From the NCBI GenBank assembly GCA_963750255.1, contig CAVVPZ010000008.1, positions 434,001 to 498,000 of the forward strand: DNA of 64,000 nucleotides, in the 5' to 3' direction. This stretch comes from DATLED01 sp963750255. GTDB lineage: Bacteria; Actinomycetota; Acidimicrobiia; Acidimicrobiales; CADCTF01. Shown piece after piece: positions 19,274 through 29,545 of the stretch (the first letter of the stretch is position 1; every line of letters begins with the position of its first letter). A model generated the notes under the pieces. It was given only the letters and a program-made list of their open reading frames with translations. It did no database searches and was not told the origin of the DNA. The position numbers were made by a program, and so were the translations under genes.

Positions 19274-20291
19274 TCACGGCGCCGACGCCACGGCGAGGAG
19301 GCGGCGGGCCTTGAGCTCGGTCTCGGCCCACTCGCCGTCGGGGTCGAGTCCCAGGTGATGCCGCCCGCCGGTGCCGAAGTGGATGCTGGCCGTCGGCGAA
19401 CCAGAACGTGCGGATGGCGACGTTGAGGTCGCCGTCCCGGCGGTCGGCGTCGACCCAGCCGACGGCGCCGCAGTAGGGCCCGCGCTGGGCACCGGCTCGA
19501 GCGTGGCGATGTGCGTCGAGCGCCGCCAGCTTGGGGGCGCCGGTGACCGAGCCGGGCGGGAACGTCGGCGTCGATCAGCTCGGCCCACCCGACGCCCGGC
19601 GCGGAGGCGGCCCTGCGACGGTGCGACACCAGGTGGACGAGGCCCGGGGTGCTCCTCGACGGCGCACAGCGCCGGCACCTCGACCGACCCCCACTCGCAC
19701 ACCCGGCCGAGGTCGTTGCGGACGAGGTCGACGATCATCACGTTCTCGGCCCGGTCCTTGGCCAGGAAGCCGGTCGGCGTGGCGGCGGTGCCCTTGATCG
19801 GCTGAGGACTCGACGAGTCGCCCGTCGCGCCGAAGGAACCGCTCCGGCGACGCCGACGCGACGTGCACCCCCTGGGCCGGGAGCCGCACGACGGCCGCGT
19901 ACGGGGCCGGGTTGCCGTCGGCCAGGGCGGCGCCGAGGGCGGCGACGTCGGCGTCGCGAGGCAGCGGCGCAGACAGCGACCGGCATGAGGTTGACCTGGT
20001 AGACGTCGCCGGCGGCGATCGCCTCGCGGATGGAGCCGACGGCCTCGCAGTACGCGGTGCGGTCGAGCGACGATGTCCACGAGCGGGCCGGTGGTCCGAC
20101 CCACGGGCGGCCGGGCCACGGCACCGCGCCGGCGCACCCGGTCGAAGCGGGCGCACAGCGGATCGCCCGTCGTAGGGCAGCACGACGACCCAGAAGCCGG
20201 TCGAGTCGAGGGCGGCGAGGTCGACGGTGACGTCGGTCAACTCGGTGCAGAGCTGTCCTCCCACCACCGCGAGCGCCGATCGGTCGACCAC
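19274..20291 (-). CDS. pabB: Aminodeoxychorismate synthase component I; heavily frameshifted
   Basis: Chorismate-using enzyme of folate synthesis (TrpE/PabB family), about 339 codons. Motifs recovered from three frames: YCEAVGSIREAIAAGDVYQVN, ASPERFLRR, PIKGTAAT, AENVMIVDLVRNDLGRVCEWG, PPGSVTGAPKLAAL and FWFADG. PIKGT and GSVTGAPK are the chorismate- and Mg-binding motifs, and GDVYQVN is the family signature. At least six indels interrupt the gene, but no motif is lost. The glutaminase PabA is absent from the window. The GTG at 20291 is chosen because a TACGCT -10 box ends 7 nt upstream, exactly mirroring the divergent gene. Confidence 0.78.
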
Positions 20292-20298
20292 CTCGCCG

Positions 20299-20308
20299 AG
20301 CGTACGCT
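20299..20308. promoter_or_regulatory. Palindromic bidirectional promoter AGCGTACGCT between pabB and acyl-CoA dehydrogenase
   Basis: The 10-bp perfect palindrome reads TACGCT on each strand (20303-20308 plus; 20304-20299 minus). The GTG starts lie 7 nt from it on both sides (20316 and 20291), a fully symmetric leaderless arrangement. Confidence 0.6.
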
Positions 20309-20315
20309 GCCTCCC

Positions 20316-21463
20316 GTGCACTTCGACCTGACCGACGAGCAGGAGGCGTTCCGCAAGGTGGTGCGCGACTTCGCCGAGTCCGAGATCGCGCCGCACGCCG
20401 AGGCCTGGGACCGCGACCACACGTTCCCGACCGACGTCGTGCGGGCCATGGGCGACCTCGGTCTGTTCGGCCTCGCGTTCCCCGAGGAGTACGGCGGCAG
20501 CGGCGCCGACTTCACCACGCTGTGCCTGGCCATCGAGGAGATCGCCCGGGTCGACCAGTCGATGGCCATCACCCTCGAAGCCGGCGTCGGCCTCGGGGCC
20601 AACCCGATCTTCCAGTTCGGCACCGAGGAGCAGAAGGAGCGCTGGCTGCCCGACCTCGTGGCCGGGCGCGCCCTCGGCGGCTTCGGCCTCACCGAGCCCG
20701 AGGCCGGCAGCGACGCCGGCGGCACCCGTACCCGGGCCGACCTCGACGGGCCACGGGTGCGTGGGTGATCAACGGCGAGAAGGCGTTCATCACCAACTCG
20801 GGCACCGACATCACGTCGCTCGTCACGGTCACGGCTCGTACAGGACCGGGCGAGATCAGCGCCATCGTCGTGCCCGGTGGGACTCCTGGGTTCGAGGTCC
20901 AGCCCGCCTACCGCAAGATGGGGTGGCACGCGTCGGACACCCACGGCCTCGTGTTCGACGACTGCCGGGTGCCCGGCGACCACCTCCTCGGCGCCCGCGG
21001 CCAGGGCTTCCGCCAATTCCTGGCCATCCTCGACGACGGCCGCATCGCCATCGCCGCCCTCGCCGTCGGCACCATCCAGGCCTGCCTCGACCTGAGCGTG
21101 CGCTACGCCAAGGACCGCCACGCCTTCGGGCGACCCATCGGCGCCAACCAGGCCGTCGCCTTCAAGTGCGCCGACCTGGCCGTGCTCTGCGACACCGCCC
21201 GGCTGCTCACCTACAGGGCCGCCTGGCTCAAGGACAACGGCCGCCCGTTCAAGCGCGAGGCGGCCATCGCCAAGCTCTACGCCACCGAGGCGGCGGTGAC
21301 CGCGACCCGGGAGGCGACCCAGATCTTCGGCGGGTACGGCTTCATCGACGAGACGCCCGTGACCCGCTTCTACCGCGACTCCAAGATCCTCGAGATCGGC
21401 GAGGGCACGAGCGAGATCCAGCGCCTCGTCATCAGCCGCGACCTCGGGCTGCCCGTCTCGTGA
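20316..21463 (+). CDS. Acyl-CoA dehydrogenase; one frameshift
   Basis: FAD-dependent acyl-CoA dehydrogenase of about 382 residues, for fatty-acid or branched-chain acyl-CoA oxidation. Conserved parts are FAESEIAPHAEAWDR, GLFGLAFPEEYGGSG, GFGLTEPEAGSDAGG, WVINGEKAFITNSG, YAKDRHAFGRPIGANQAVAF and the C-terminal ATQIFGGYGFIDETPVTRFY followed by ILEIGEGTSEIQRLVI, whose glutamate (IGEGTSEIQ) aligns with the catalytic base of short- and medium-chain enzymes. A missing G in a GGGG run near 20750 breaks DGATGAWV. The GTG start gives the usual HFDLTDEQEAFR opening. Chain-length preference cannot be told. Confidence 0.9.
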
Positions 21464-21501
21464 CGCCCGGAGGCCGCGACCGCGGCCCCGATGGCCTCGG
21501 C

Positions 21502-21507
21502 TAGTTT
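21502..21507 (+). promoter_or_regulatory. -10 box TAGTTT for the LCP gene, probably leaderless
   Basis: TAGTTT ends 6 nt before the GTG at 21514. It heads the co-directional run of overlapping sugar and cell-wall genes up to 31.6 kb. Confidence 0.45.
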
Positions 21508-21513
21508 CTCGCC

Positions 21514-22974
21514 GTGGCCACTCCTCACGAGGAGGTCGTGGCGTCGCGCCGGGGCGAACGCCGCTGGCCACGCCGCCTCCTCATCGCCGCCAACATCTTC
21601 GTTGCTCTCTGCGTCGTGACCACGGCTGGCGGCTACGGCTATGTCCGCTGGAAGTTCGGCCAGATCAACACCTTCGACGATCTCGGCGCCGTGCTGCGCC
21701 AGGGTGGCGGTCAGGACCTCGCCTCCGACGAGCCGATGAACGTGCTCGTCGTCGGCTCCGACACCCGGACCGGCATCGACCAGTCCGGCACCGACAACTT
21801 CGGCGGGACCAAAGAAGTGCAGGGCCAGCGCAGCGACACGATCATCCTGTTGCGGGTCGACCCCAAGAACGAGCGGGCGGCCATGCTCTCGATCCCTCGC
21901 GACCTCTACGTCGAGATCGCCGGAACCAATCGTTCGTTTCGTATCAACAGCGCGTTCGAGGCGGGCCCCGAGCGGCTGATCCAAACGGTGACCAACACCT
22001 TCGGCATCCCCATCGACCACTACGTCGAGGTCGACTTCAACGGATTTCGCGGCATCGTCAAAGCCGTGGGTGGGGTGCAGATCTACAGCCCGGCTCGGGC
22101 CCGAGACACCGTGACCGGACTCGACATCCCCAACCCCGGCTGCGTGACGCTCAACGGCGACCAAGCCCTGGCCTACGTCCGGAGCCGCAAGTACCAGTAC
22201 TTCGAGAACGGCAAGTGGCGTACCGACCCGACCGCCGACCTCGGCCGCATCCAGCGCCAACAAGACTTCATCCGTCGGGTTCTCAAGAAGGCCAACGAGA
22301 AGGCACGTGGGCTCAACTTCCCGGCCATCACCCGCCTGGTCGACACGGGCGTGAAGAACGTCCAGATCGACAAGGGATTCGGGCCCGGAGAGATCGCCCG
22401 ACTGGCCAACCGGTTCAAGTCGCTCGACCCGAACAGCGTGGAGATGCTGACGGTGCCCACGGTGCCGGCCACCATCGGTGGCGCCGCCGTGCTCCGACTC
22501 AAGCAACCCGACACCCAGCAGGTGATCGACTCGTTCCTGGGAACGGTCGAGGCTCCGGCGGCCGACGGGTCGGTGCCGGCGATCGCTCCGGCCCAGATCA
22601 GCGTGCGAGTCCTGAACGGCTCCGGCGCGGAGGGCCAAGCCCGCGAGGTGGCGGCCAGCCTGGGCGACCTCGGCTTCAAGATCGCCGGACTCGGCCAGGC
22701 CAACTCGTTCCGCTACACCGACTCGGTGATCACGTACGCCCCCGGCGACCGGGCCAAGGCCGAGGTGGTCAAGTCGAAGATCCAGGGGTCGTCGAAGCTC
22801 GAGGAAGACGCCACATTGCGCTCGACCGACGTCGTCGTCATCACTGGCGGTCGATTCGCCGGCGTGGCCGGATCGGCGACGACCACCGCACCTGCGGCAC
22901 CGACCACGACGGCCAGGTCGACGGCGAAGACGACCACGACGGCCGCACCCCAAGACCCAGGAGCGCAGTGCTGA
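21514..22974 (+). CDS. LytR-CpsA-Psr (LCP) family wall-polymer ligase with LytR_C domain
   Basis: Membrane-anchored, 486 residues. LCP enzymes transfer lipid-linked glycopolymers onto peptidoglycan (in mycobacteria, arabinogalactan). A short basic cytoplasmic tail and one membrane helix (about 22-46) precede the LCP domain, with VLVVGSDTR, QRSDTIILLRVD, SIPRDLYVEI (pyrophosphate-binding Arg and Asp), and ALAYVRSRKY. A LytR_C domain (VRVLNGSGAEGQAREVAASL) follows and the end is a Thr/Ala-rich tail. The stop overlaps rmlA (TGATG). Position next to rml and wbbL genes fits attachment of a rhamnose-linked wall polymer. Confidence 0.92.
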   Translation: MATPHEEVVASRRGERRWPRRLLIAANIFVALCVVTTAGGYGYVRWKFGQINTFDDLGAVLRQGGGQDLASDEPMNVLVVGSDTRTGIDQSGTDNFGGTKEVQGQRSDTIILLRVDPKNERAAMLSIPRDLYVEIAGTNRSFRINSAFEAGPERLIQTVTNTFGIPIDHYVEVDFNGFRGIVKAVGGVQIYSPARARDTVTGLDIPNPGCVTLNGDQALAYVRSRKYQYFENGKWRTDPTADLGRIQRQQDFIRRVLKKANEKARGLNFPAITRLVDTGVKNVQIDKGFGPGEIARLANRFKSLDPNSVEMLTVPTVPATIGGAAVLRLKQPDTQQVIDSFLGTVEAPAADGSVPAIAPAQISVRVLNGSGAEGQAREVAASLGDLGFKIAGLGQANSFRYTDSVITYAPGDRAKAEVVKSKIQGSSKLEEDATLRSTDVVVITGGRFAGVAGSATTTAPAAPTTTARSTAKTTTTAAPQDPGAQC

Positions 22975-23909
22975 TGAAGGGCATCGTCCTCGCCGGCGGC
23001 AGCGGCACCCGGCTCCACCCCGTCACGCTCGGCATCTCCAAGCAGTTGCTCCCGGTCTACGACAAGCCGATGGTGTACTACCCGCTGTCGGTGCTGATGC
23101 TGGCCGGCATCCGCGACGTGCTCGTGATCTCGACGCCCCACGACCTCCCCCAGTTCGAGCGCCTGCTCGGCGACGGGTCCCGCTTGGGCATGTCGCTGAC
23201 GTACGCCGTGCAACCCGAGCCCAACGGCTTGGCCGAAGCCTTCATCATCGGGGCTGACTTCATCGGCGAGGACGCTGCTGTCTCGTGCTCGGCGACAACA
23301 TCTTCCATGGTCACGGGCTGCAGGAGCATCTGCTCGAGGCCGCGGAGCTGACCTCGGGATGCGTGCTCTTCGGCTACGGGGTCAAGGACCCTGAGCGTTA
23401 CGGCGTGGCCGAGGTCGATGCCGATGGCAACGTCCTCTCGATCGAGGAGAAGCCGGCCAAGCCCCTGTCGAGTCTGGCCGTCACCGGGCTGTACTTCTAC
23501 GACAACGCTGTCGTCGACATCGCCCGAGACCTCGAGCCATCCCCCCGGGGCGAACTCGAGATCACCGATGTCAACAACCGCTACATCCAGCACGGGACGG
23601 CCCGACTCGTCGAACTCGGGCGCGGGGATGGCGTGGCTCGACACCGGGACCCACGACTCGCTGCTCGAGGCCTCGACCTTCGTGCAGGTGCTCGAACACC
23701 GCCAGGGCGAGCAGATCGCCTGCCTCGAGGAGATCGCGTGGCGCATGGGCTACATCGAGCGCGACGACCTCCATCGTCTGGGCGAGGAACTGGGCAAATC
23801 GCCCTACGGGCAGTACCTGGTGCGCTTGGCCACCGACGGATCGCCGCGGCGAACCACGGCCGCTGCGAAGCCGCTGACCCCGCCCCAGTTACCCTGGGTG
23901 GCGCTATGA
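22974..23909 (+). CDS. rmlA: Glucose-1-phosphate thymidylyltransferase; two frameshifts
   Basis: First enzyme of dTDP-L-rhamnose synthesis, making dTDP-glucose from dTTP and glucose 1-phosphate. MKGIVLAGGSGTRLHPVTLG is the nucleotidyltransferase signature, followed by KQLLPVYDKPMVYYPLS, LGDNIFHG, EKPAKPLSSLAVTGLYFYD and AWLDTGTHDSLLEAS. A lost C (VLVLGDN, near 23280) and an extra G near 23625 shift the frame. The C-terminus runs to a TGA at 23907-23909, overlapping the rmlB ATG (ATGA). Confidence 0.9.
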
Positions 23910-24864
23910 AGCTCTTCGTGACCGGCGGCGCCGGGTTCATCGGGTCGAACTACGTACGCCACGTGCTGGCCAACTCCGACGACGAGGTGACGGTCTTCGA
24001 CGCGCTCACCTACGCCGGCAACCTCTCGACCCTCAAAGACGTCGACGACATCGCCCCGCTACCGGTTCGTCAAGGGCAACATCTGCGACCCGGAGACGCT
24101 CGAGGAGGCGATGGCGGGCCACGACGCCGTCGTCCACTTCGCGGCCGAGAGCCACGTCGACCGGTCGATCGCCGGGCCCGACGACTTCGTCAACACCAAC
24201 TGCTTCGGCACCAACGTCGTCATGGACACCGCCCGGCGGCTCGAGATCGCACCGGGTGGTGCACATCGGCACCGACGAGGTCTACGGCTCGGTCGAGACG
24301 GGCTCGTCGAAGGAGTCCGACCCGCTCGAGCCCCGGTCGCCGTACTCGGCGTCGAAGGCTGGGTCCGACCTCATCGCGCTGTCGTACCACGCGACCTACG
24401 GCCTGCCGGTCAGCGTGACCCGCTGCACCAACAACTTCGGGCCGTACCAGTTCCCCGAGAAGGCCATCCCCCTGTTCACCACCAACCTCCTCGACGGCGA
24501 GAACGATCCCGCTCTACGGCGACGGCCTCAACGAGCGCGACTGGCTCTTCGTCGACGATCACTGCTCGGGGGTCGAACTCGTGCTCGCACCGCCGGTCAG
24601 CCCGGGGAGATCTACAACATCGGCGCCGGCAACGAGACGCCCAACCGGGTGCTGGTCGACAAACTTCTCGGCCTCCTCGGCGTGGGCGAGGAGATGGTCG
24701 ACTACGTCGAGGACCGACTCGGCCACGACCGCCGCTACTCCGTCGACATCACCAAGGTCACCGGTCTCGGGTGGACCAAGCGGCGCACCCTCGACGAGGC
24801 GCTCGAGGAGACGGTGCAGTGGTACCGCGACAATCGCTGGTGGTGGGAGCCCCTCAAAACATGA
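23906..24864 (+). CDS. rmlB: dTDP-glucose 4,6-dehydratase; several frameshifts
   Basis: Second step of dTDP-rhamnose synthesis, an extended short-chain dehydrogenase. Visible motifs are FVTGGAGFIGSNYVR (NAD loop), VVHFAAESHVDRSI, IGTDEVYGSVE, YSASKAGSDLI (the YxxxK catalytic pair), TNNFGPYQFPEK, LYGDGLNERDWLFVDDHC and GWTKRRTLDEAL. At least four indels (near 24060, 24250, 24507 and 24590) break it; the first fits an extra C in CCC and the second an extra C in CC. A possible -10 box TACCCT lies at 23890-23895, 10 nt before the ATG. The stop overlaps rmlD (ATGA). Confidence 0.88.
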
Positions 24865-25691
24865 GGGTCCTGATCACCGGCGCCGGCGGCGGGCTCGGTC
24901 AGGACCTCGTCAAGGCGTTCGACGACGGCACCTCCCGCCATGACGTCATCGCCGCCACTCGCACGGCCCTCGACCTCGGCGACCGCGACAGCATTCTCGG
25001 GGGCATCACTGCGTCGGAGCCGGACGCCGTGATCCACGCCGGAGCGTGGACCGCGGTCGACGCGTGTGAGTCCGACCCCGACCGCGCCTTTCGCGTCAAC
25101 GCGCTCGGGACACGTCACGTCCAGCACGCCGCCCGGATCGTCGGCGCGCAGGTCTTCTACGTCAGCACCGACTTTGTCTTCGACGGCACCCAGACAGTGC
25201 CGATCGACGAGTGGTCGCCGGCCAACCCTCTCAGCGTCTACGGGCGATCGAAGCTCGGTGGTGAGATGGAGATCGACCCCGGTAACACCGTGATTCGGAC
25301 CCGAGGGGGGACCGGTTTCGTCAAGACGATGCTCCGCCTCGCGGGCGAGCGCGATGAGGTGCGAGTCGTGGCCGATCAGGTGGGAAGTCCGACCTTCACC
25401 GATGACCTCGCCGCTGCCGTCAAGCGTCTTGTCGTCGGGCGTTTCCCAGGCACGTTCCACGTCACCAACTCGGGCACGGCCACGTGGTTCGAACTGGCCC
25501 AGGCGACCTTCGTGGCCGCCGGACTCGACCCGGCCCGGGTCATTCCGATCACGACCGACGATCATCCGTCCCCCGCTCGCCGACCGCCATACTCCGTACT
25601 GGACAACGCGGCCCTGAGACTCCAGGGGCTCCCACTCCTGCCCGACTGGCACGAATCGCTCGAGCGCCTCGTAAGAAAGCTGAGTTCCTAA
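24861..25691 (+). CDS. rmlD: dTDP-4-dehydrorhamnose reductase
   Basis: Final step to dTDP-L-rhamnose, 276 residues and intact. MRVLITGAGGGLGQDLVKAF, HAGAWTAVDACESDPDRAF, YVSTDFVFDGT, YGRSKLGGE (YxxxK) and TGFVKTMLRLA are family features. No rmlC (3,5-epimerase) gene occurs in the window, so the epimerase must be encoded elsewhere. The TAA shares its last base with the next ATG. Confidence 0.9.
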   Translation: MRVLITGAGGGLGQDLVKAFDDGTSRHDVIAATRTALDLGDRDSILGGITASEPDAVIHAGAWTAVDACESDPDRAFRVNALGTRHVQHAARIVGAQVFYVSTDFVFDGTQTVPIDEWSPANPLSVYGRSKLGGEMEIDPGNTVIRTRGGTGFVKTMLRLAGERDEVRVVADQVGSPTFTDDLAAAVKRLVVGRFPGTFHVTNSGTATWFELAQATFVAAGLDPARVIPITTDDHPSPARRPPYSVLDNAALRLQGLPLLPDWHESLERLVRKLSS

Positions 25692-26978
25692 TGGCCAACA
25701 TCGCCGTCATCGGCACCGGGTACGTGGGCCTGACCACCGGTGCCTACCTCGCCCACCTCGGTCACCACGTGGTGTGCGCCGACGTTCTTCCCGACAAGGT
25801 CGCCGACCTACAGAAGGGGATCATGCCGATTCTGGAGGACGGCCTGGAGGAGCTGGTGAAGGCGGGCGTCGACGGAGGCCGTCTCTCCTTCGTGCTCGGC
25901 GAGGCGGCGGCGGTGACCAAGGCCGACGCCGAGTTCATCTTCTTGTGCGTGCCCACCCCCCAGGGTGAGGATGGCTCGGCCGACCTCAGCTACATCGAAG
26001 ACGCGGCCCGCAACCTTGGCCCGGTGCTCCGACCGGAGTCGGTCGTCATCAACAAGTCGACGGTGCCGGTTGGCTCGACCCTCGTCGTCGAGCGGGCGCT
26101 TGCCCGTGGCGACGTGGCCGTCGTGTCCAACCCCGAGTTCCTCCGCGAGGGCTCGGCCGTCCACGACTGCCTCCACCCCGATCGCATCGTGATCGGCTCC
26201 GAGGACCAGGCTGCGGCCATCCGCGTCGCCTCGCTGTTCAGCGAGATCAAGGCGCCGGTCATCGTCACCGACCCGGCATCGGCCGAGACCATCAAGTACG
26301 CCTCCAACGCGTTCCTCGCCACCAAGGTCTCGTTCGTCAACGCCATCGCCAACCTGTGCGAAGCCGTCGGCGCCGACGTGCGCGACGTCGTGCTCGGCAT
26401 GGGCTACGACCAAGCGGATCGGCTTCGAGTTCCTCAAGCCCGGTCCCGGTTGGGGCGGATCGTGCTTCCCCAAGGACACCCTGGCGCTGGTCCGGATCGC
26501 CGAAGACAACGGCTACGACTTCGACCTGCTCCGGGGCGTGATCGCGGTCAACGACGAGCAGTACGAGCGCATGGCCGACAAGGTCGTGCGCATGGCCGGC
26601 GGCTCGGTCGAGGGCAAGACCGTCGCCGTGTGGGGCCTCACGTTCAAGGCCCGCACCGACGACCTGCGGCGACTCGCCGTCGCTCGAGGTCATCGAGCGA
26701 CTCCGAGCGCGGGGCGCTCGCATCAAGGCCTACGACCCCGGCGTGCGCGAAGGCGACCCCCGCCGACGTGGAGCGCTGTCGCCGACCCGTACGCCGCCTG
26801 CGAGGGCGCCGACGTGCTGGCCGTGCTCACCGAGTGGGACGAGTTCCGGTGGCTCGACTTCGACAAGGTGGCCGGGCTGATGGTCCACGCCCGCGATCGT
26901 CGACGCCCGCAACCTGCTCGATCCGGCCGCCGTCCGCGCGCAAGCGGCTTCGTCTACGACGGCCTCGGTCGGCCGTGA
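25691..26978 (+). CDS. ugd: UDP-glucose 6-dehydrogenase; frameshifted
   Basis: Oxidises UDP-glucose to UDP-glucuronate with NAD. MANIAVIGTGYVGLTTGAYL is the N-terminal NAD fold, NKSTVPVGST, VVSNPEFLREGSAVHDC and ETIKYASNAFLATKVSFVNA are the central motifs, and GPGWGGSCFPKD carries the catalytic cysteine. NAD-loop KTVAVWGLTFKARTDDLR begins the C-terminal domain. Indels near 26415, 26685, 26750 and 26890 break the C-terminal half. The gene is followed in a GTGA overlap by a UDP-glucuronate decarboxylase, which would consume its product. Confidence 0.88.
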
Positions 26979-27912
26979 CCGGACGACGGGTCGTCGTCAC
27001 CGGCGGTGCCGGCTTCCTCGGTTCGCACCTCTGCGAGGCGTTGCTGGCCCGCGGCGACGAGGTCGTCGCCATCGACAACCTCGTCACCGGCGCCCTTCGC
27101 AACCTCGACGACCTCTTCGGACGGCCGGCGTTCACGTTCCAGCACCACGACGTGTCGAACTTCGTCCACGTGCCGGGACCGGTCGACGCCGTCCTGCACT
27201 TCGTCAGCCCGCCTCGCCCGCCGACTTCGAACGCATGCCGATCCAGATCCTCAAGGTCGGGAGCCTGGGCACGCAGCAACTGCGCTCGGCCTGGCCAAGG
27301 ACAAGGACGCCCGCTTCTTGCTCGCATCGACCAGCGAGGTCTACGGCGACCCGCTGGTGCACCCCCAGCCCGAGTCGTACTGGGGCAACGTCAATCCGAT
27401 CGGCCCGCGCGGCGTCTACGACGAGGCAAAGCGGTTCGCCGAGGCGATGACGATGGCCTACCACCGCTACCACCAGGTCGACGTCCGGGTCGTGCGCATC
27501 TTCAACACCTACGGCCCTCGATGCGACCCGACGACGGCCGAGTCGTGTCCAACTTTCTCGTCCAGGCGCTCAACGGCAAGCCGATCACCGTCTACGGCGA
27601 CGGCAGCCAGACGCGAAGCTTCAGCTACGTCGACGACGAGGTGCGCGGCTTCCTCGCCCTGCTCGACAGCGACCAGACCGGCCCCGTGAACATCGGGAAC
27701 CCCGACGAGTTCACGATCCTCGAGCTGGCCAACTTGGCCATCGAGGTGACGGGGTCGTCGTCGGAGATCGTGTTCGAGCCGCTCCCGGTCGACGATCCCA
27801 CCCAGCGCCGCCCCGACTGACCCTGGCCCGTTCGACGCTGGGCTGGGAGCCCGAGGTCCAGCTACGCGAAGGCCTCGAGCGCACGGTCGCCTGTCTGCGA
27901 ACGGTGCTTTGA
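26975..27912 (+). CDS. UDP-glucuronate decarboxylase (UDP-xylose synthase) or close epimerase; frameshifted
   Basis: Extended SDR enzyme opening MTGRRVVVTGGAGFLGSHLC. STSEVYGDP, YDEAKRFAEAM (YxxxK), RIFNTYGPR, TVYGDGSQTRSFSYVDDEV and the end DDPTQRRPD...LGWEP match UDP-glucuronate decarboxylases, which make UDP-xylose. Position after ugd supports that. Indels near 27210, 27270, 27530 and 27818 interrupt it. An NDP-sugar epimerase is the main alternative. The TGA is read through a TTGA overlap into the next start. Confidence 0.82.
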
Positions 27913-28827
27913 CCCCGTCGTCCCCGGGCGAGTCCGTCAGCGCCGTTGTCGTCAACTACAACGTCCGCCAGCACCTCCTCCGCTGCGTGGAGGCACTTCG
28001 GCGCGACGGGGTAGAGGAGATCGTCGTGGCCGACAACGCCTCGGTCGACGGGTCGGAGGCGGCCGTGGTCGTCGCCGATCCGGCCGTGATCTATCACCAG
28101 ACCGGCGCAAACCTCGGCTATGGCGGCGGGTGCAATCGGGGGGTGGCGAGGACCTCGGCCCGCAACCCGTACCTGCTGTGCCTCAACCCCGATGCCCGAT
28201 GCGAGCCTGGTGCGCTCGCCGACACTGGTCGACGTGCTCGACCGCCGTGCCCGACGTCGGCATCGTCGGACCCCGGATCGAGACGCGCGACGGTCGCTCT
28301 ACCCGTCGGCGCGCACGTTCCCCGACCTGGTCGACGCCGTGGGCCACGCCTTCCTGGATTCGTCTGGCCGGACAACCCCTTCACCCGTCGCTACAGCATG
28401 CTCGACTGGGACCACGCCGCCGCCGCTGACGTCGACTGGGTCTCGGGCGCCTGCTTCGCTCATGCGCCGCCACGGCGTGGGACGGAGTCGGCGGGTTCGA
28501 CGAGGCCTACTTCATGTACCTCGAGGACGTCGATCTGTGCTGGCGGGCCCTCGTGCGGGCTGGATCGTGGCCTACGAGCCGGCGGCGGGGGTCGCCCACG
28601 ACCAGGGCGTCTCGACCGACCAGCATCCCTACCGGATGATCGCCGAGCACCACCGCTCGCTGCTCCGGTTCGCGGCTCGAAGACCACGACGGGCGCCAAG
28701 CGACTGCTGCTCCCGGTGATCGCCGCCGGTCTGGTCATTCGCGGTCCCGCTGGCCTGGCTCCACGCGTGCTGGCGGGCCGCCGTCATGCGCCCGAGGCGA
28801 TCAAGCGGCCTGAGCAGGCTCCGGTAG
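27909..28827 (+). CDS. wbbL: WbbL-like rhamnosyltransferase (GT2); heavily frameshifted
   Basis: Family 2 glycosyltransferase that by similarity adds L-rhamnose to decaprenyl-diphospho-GlcNAc, forming the linker between wall polymer and peptidoglycan. Fragments in three frames: VVVNYNVRQHLLRCVEAL, VADNASVDGSEAAV, TGANLGYGGGCNRG, LYPSARTFPDLV, FVWPDNPFTRRY, DVDWVSGACF, GGFDEAYFMYLEDVDLCWRA and an H...STDQHPYRM segment. The YPSAR, WVSG-C and GFDE-YFMY-EDVDL blocks match mycobacterial WbbL closely. Seven or more single-base indels occur. The start is a TTG in a TTGA overlap; the end is uncertain and placed at the TAG at 28825, which is also part of the next -10 box. Confidence 0.75.
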
Positions 28828-28830
28828 GGT
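28825..28830 (+). promoter_or_regulatory. -10 box TAGGGT for the histidine-rich membrane protein gene
   Basis: TAGGGT ends 9 nt before the ATG at 28840, fitting the leaderless pattern seen repeatedly in this window. Confidence 0.4.
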
Positions 28831-28839
28831 CGGCCCGCC

Positions 28840-29545
28840 ATGGGACATGCATCTTCGAGCAAGAAAGTGGCCCGCGCCGCCAACACCGGCGGCGGCCGGA
28901 CCGCTCGCGGTAGCCGACCCCTCGTCTGGTACGCGGCCATCGCCGCCGTGGTGCTGCTCGGCGTGGCCGGCGTCGTGTTCAGCCGGTCCGAGCGCCGCGA
29001 CGAGCTGGCGTCGGGAAGCGCCGCCACCCGTTGGCAATCAAGACCACTGGCACGCGGCCTACGGCGTCTACCTCTGCGACGACTTCGCACCCAGCCTCAC
29101 CGAGGAGCGCGACCCGCGAGGCATCCACACCCACGCCGACGGACTGATCCACATCCATCCCTTCGTCGCATCGGCGGCGGGCAAGAACGCCACGCTGGGC
29201 GTGTTCGCCGACGCCACCCGCCTCACGCTCACCGACGACAAGCTCCAGGTGCCCGGGGGCAAGGCGTACAAGTCCGGGTCGACGAAGTGCGGGTCGAAGA
29301 CGGGCATCGTCCAGGTCAAGGTCAACGACAAGGTCATCACGTCGAACCTCCGCGCCATCAAGCTTGCCGACCAGGACCTCGTCACGATCGCCTTCGCTCC
29401 CAAGGGCGCCGAGTTGCCTCCGCCGCCCACGGCCGGCGACCTCGCCCGCCTCAACCCCGAAACCGAGCAGATCGAGCCGCCGACCGAGACGACAACGCCG
29501 CCGGCCGCCGGCTCGGAGGCGTCGACGACGACCTCGGCTCCGTGA
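28840..29545 (+). CDS. Membrane-anchored protein with histidine-rich conserved domain; one frameshift
   Basis: Not assigned to a family with known function. About 234 residues: a basic N-terminus, one membrane helix (about 29-48), then an extracytoplasmic domain. The core holds DHWHAAYGVYLCDDF, then GIHTHADGLIHIHPF, giving seven histidines in about 45 residues, with single cysteines at YLC and STKCGS. The tail is Pro/Thr/Ala-rich, as in wall-spanning linkers. A one-base indel near 29030 separates the helix from the domain. It is sandwiched by overlap between wbbL and the sugar-nucleotide pyrophosphorylase, so a cell-envelope role is likely. The HxH clusters suggest metal binding, but this is inference. 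Confidence 0.7.
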
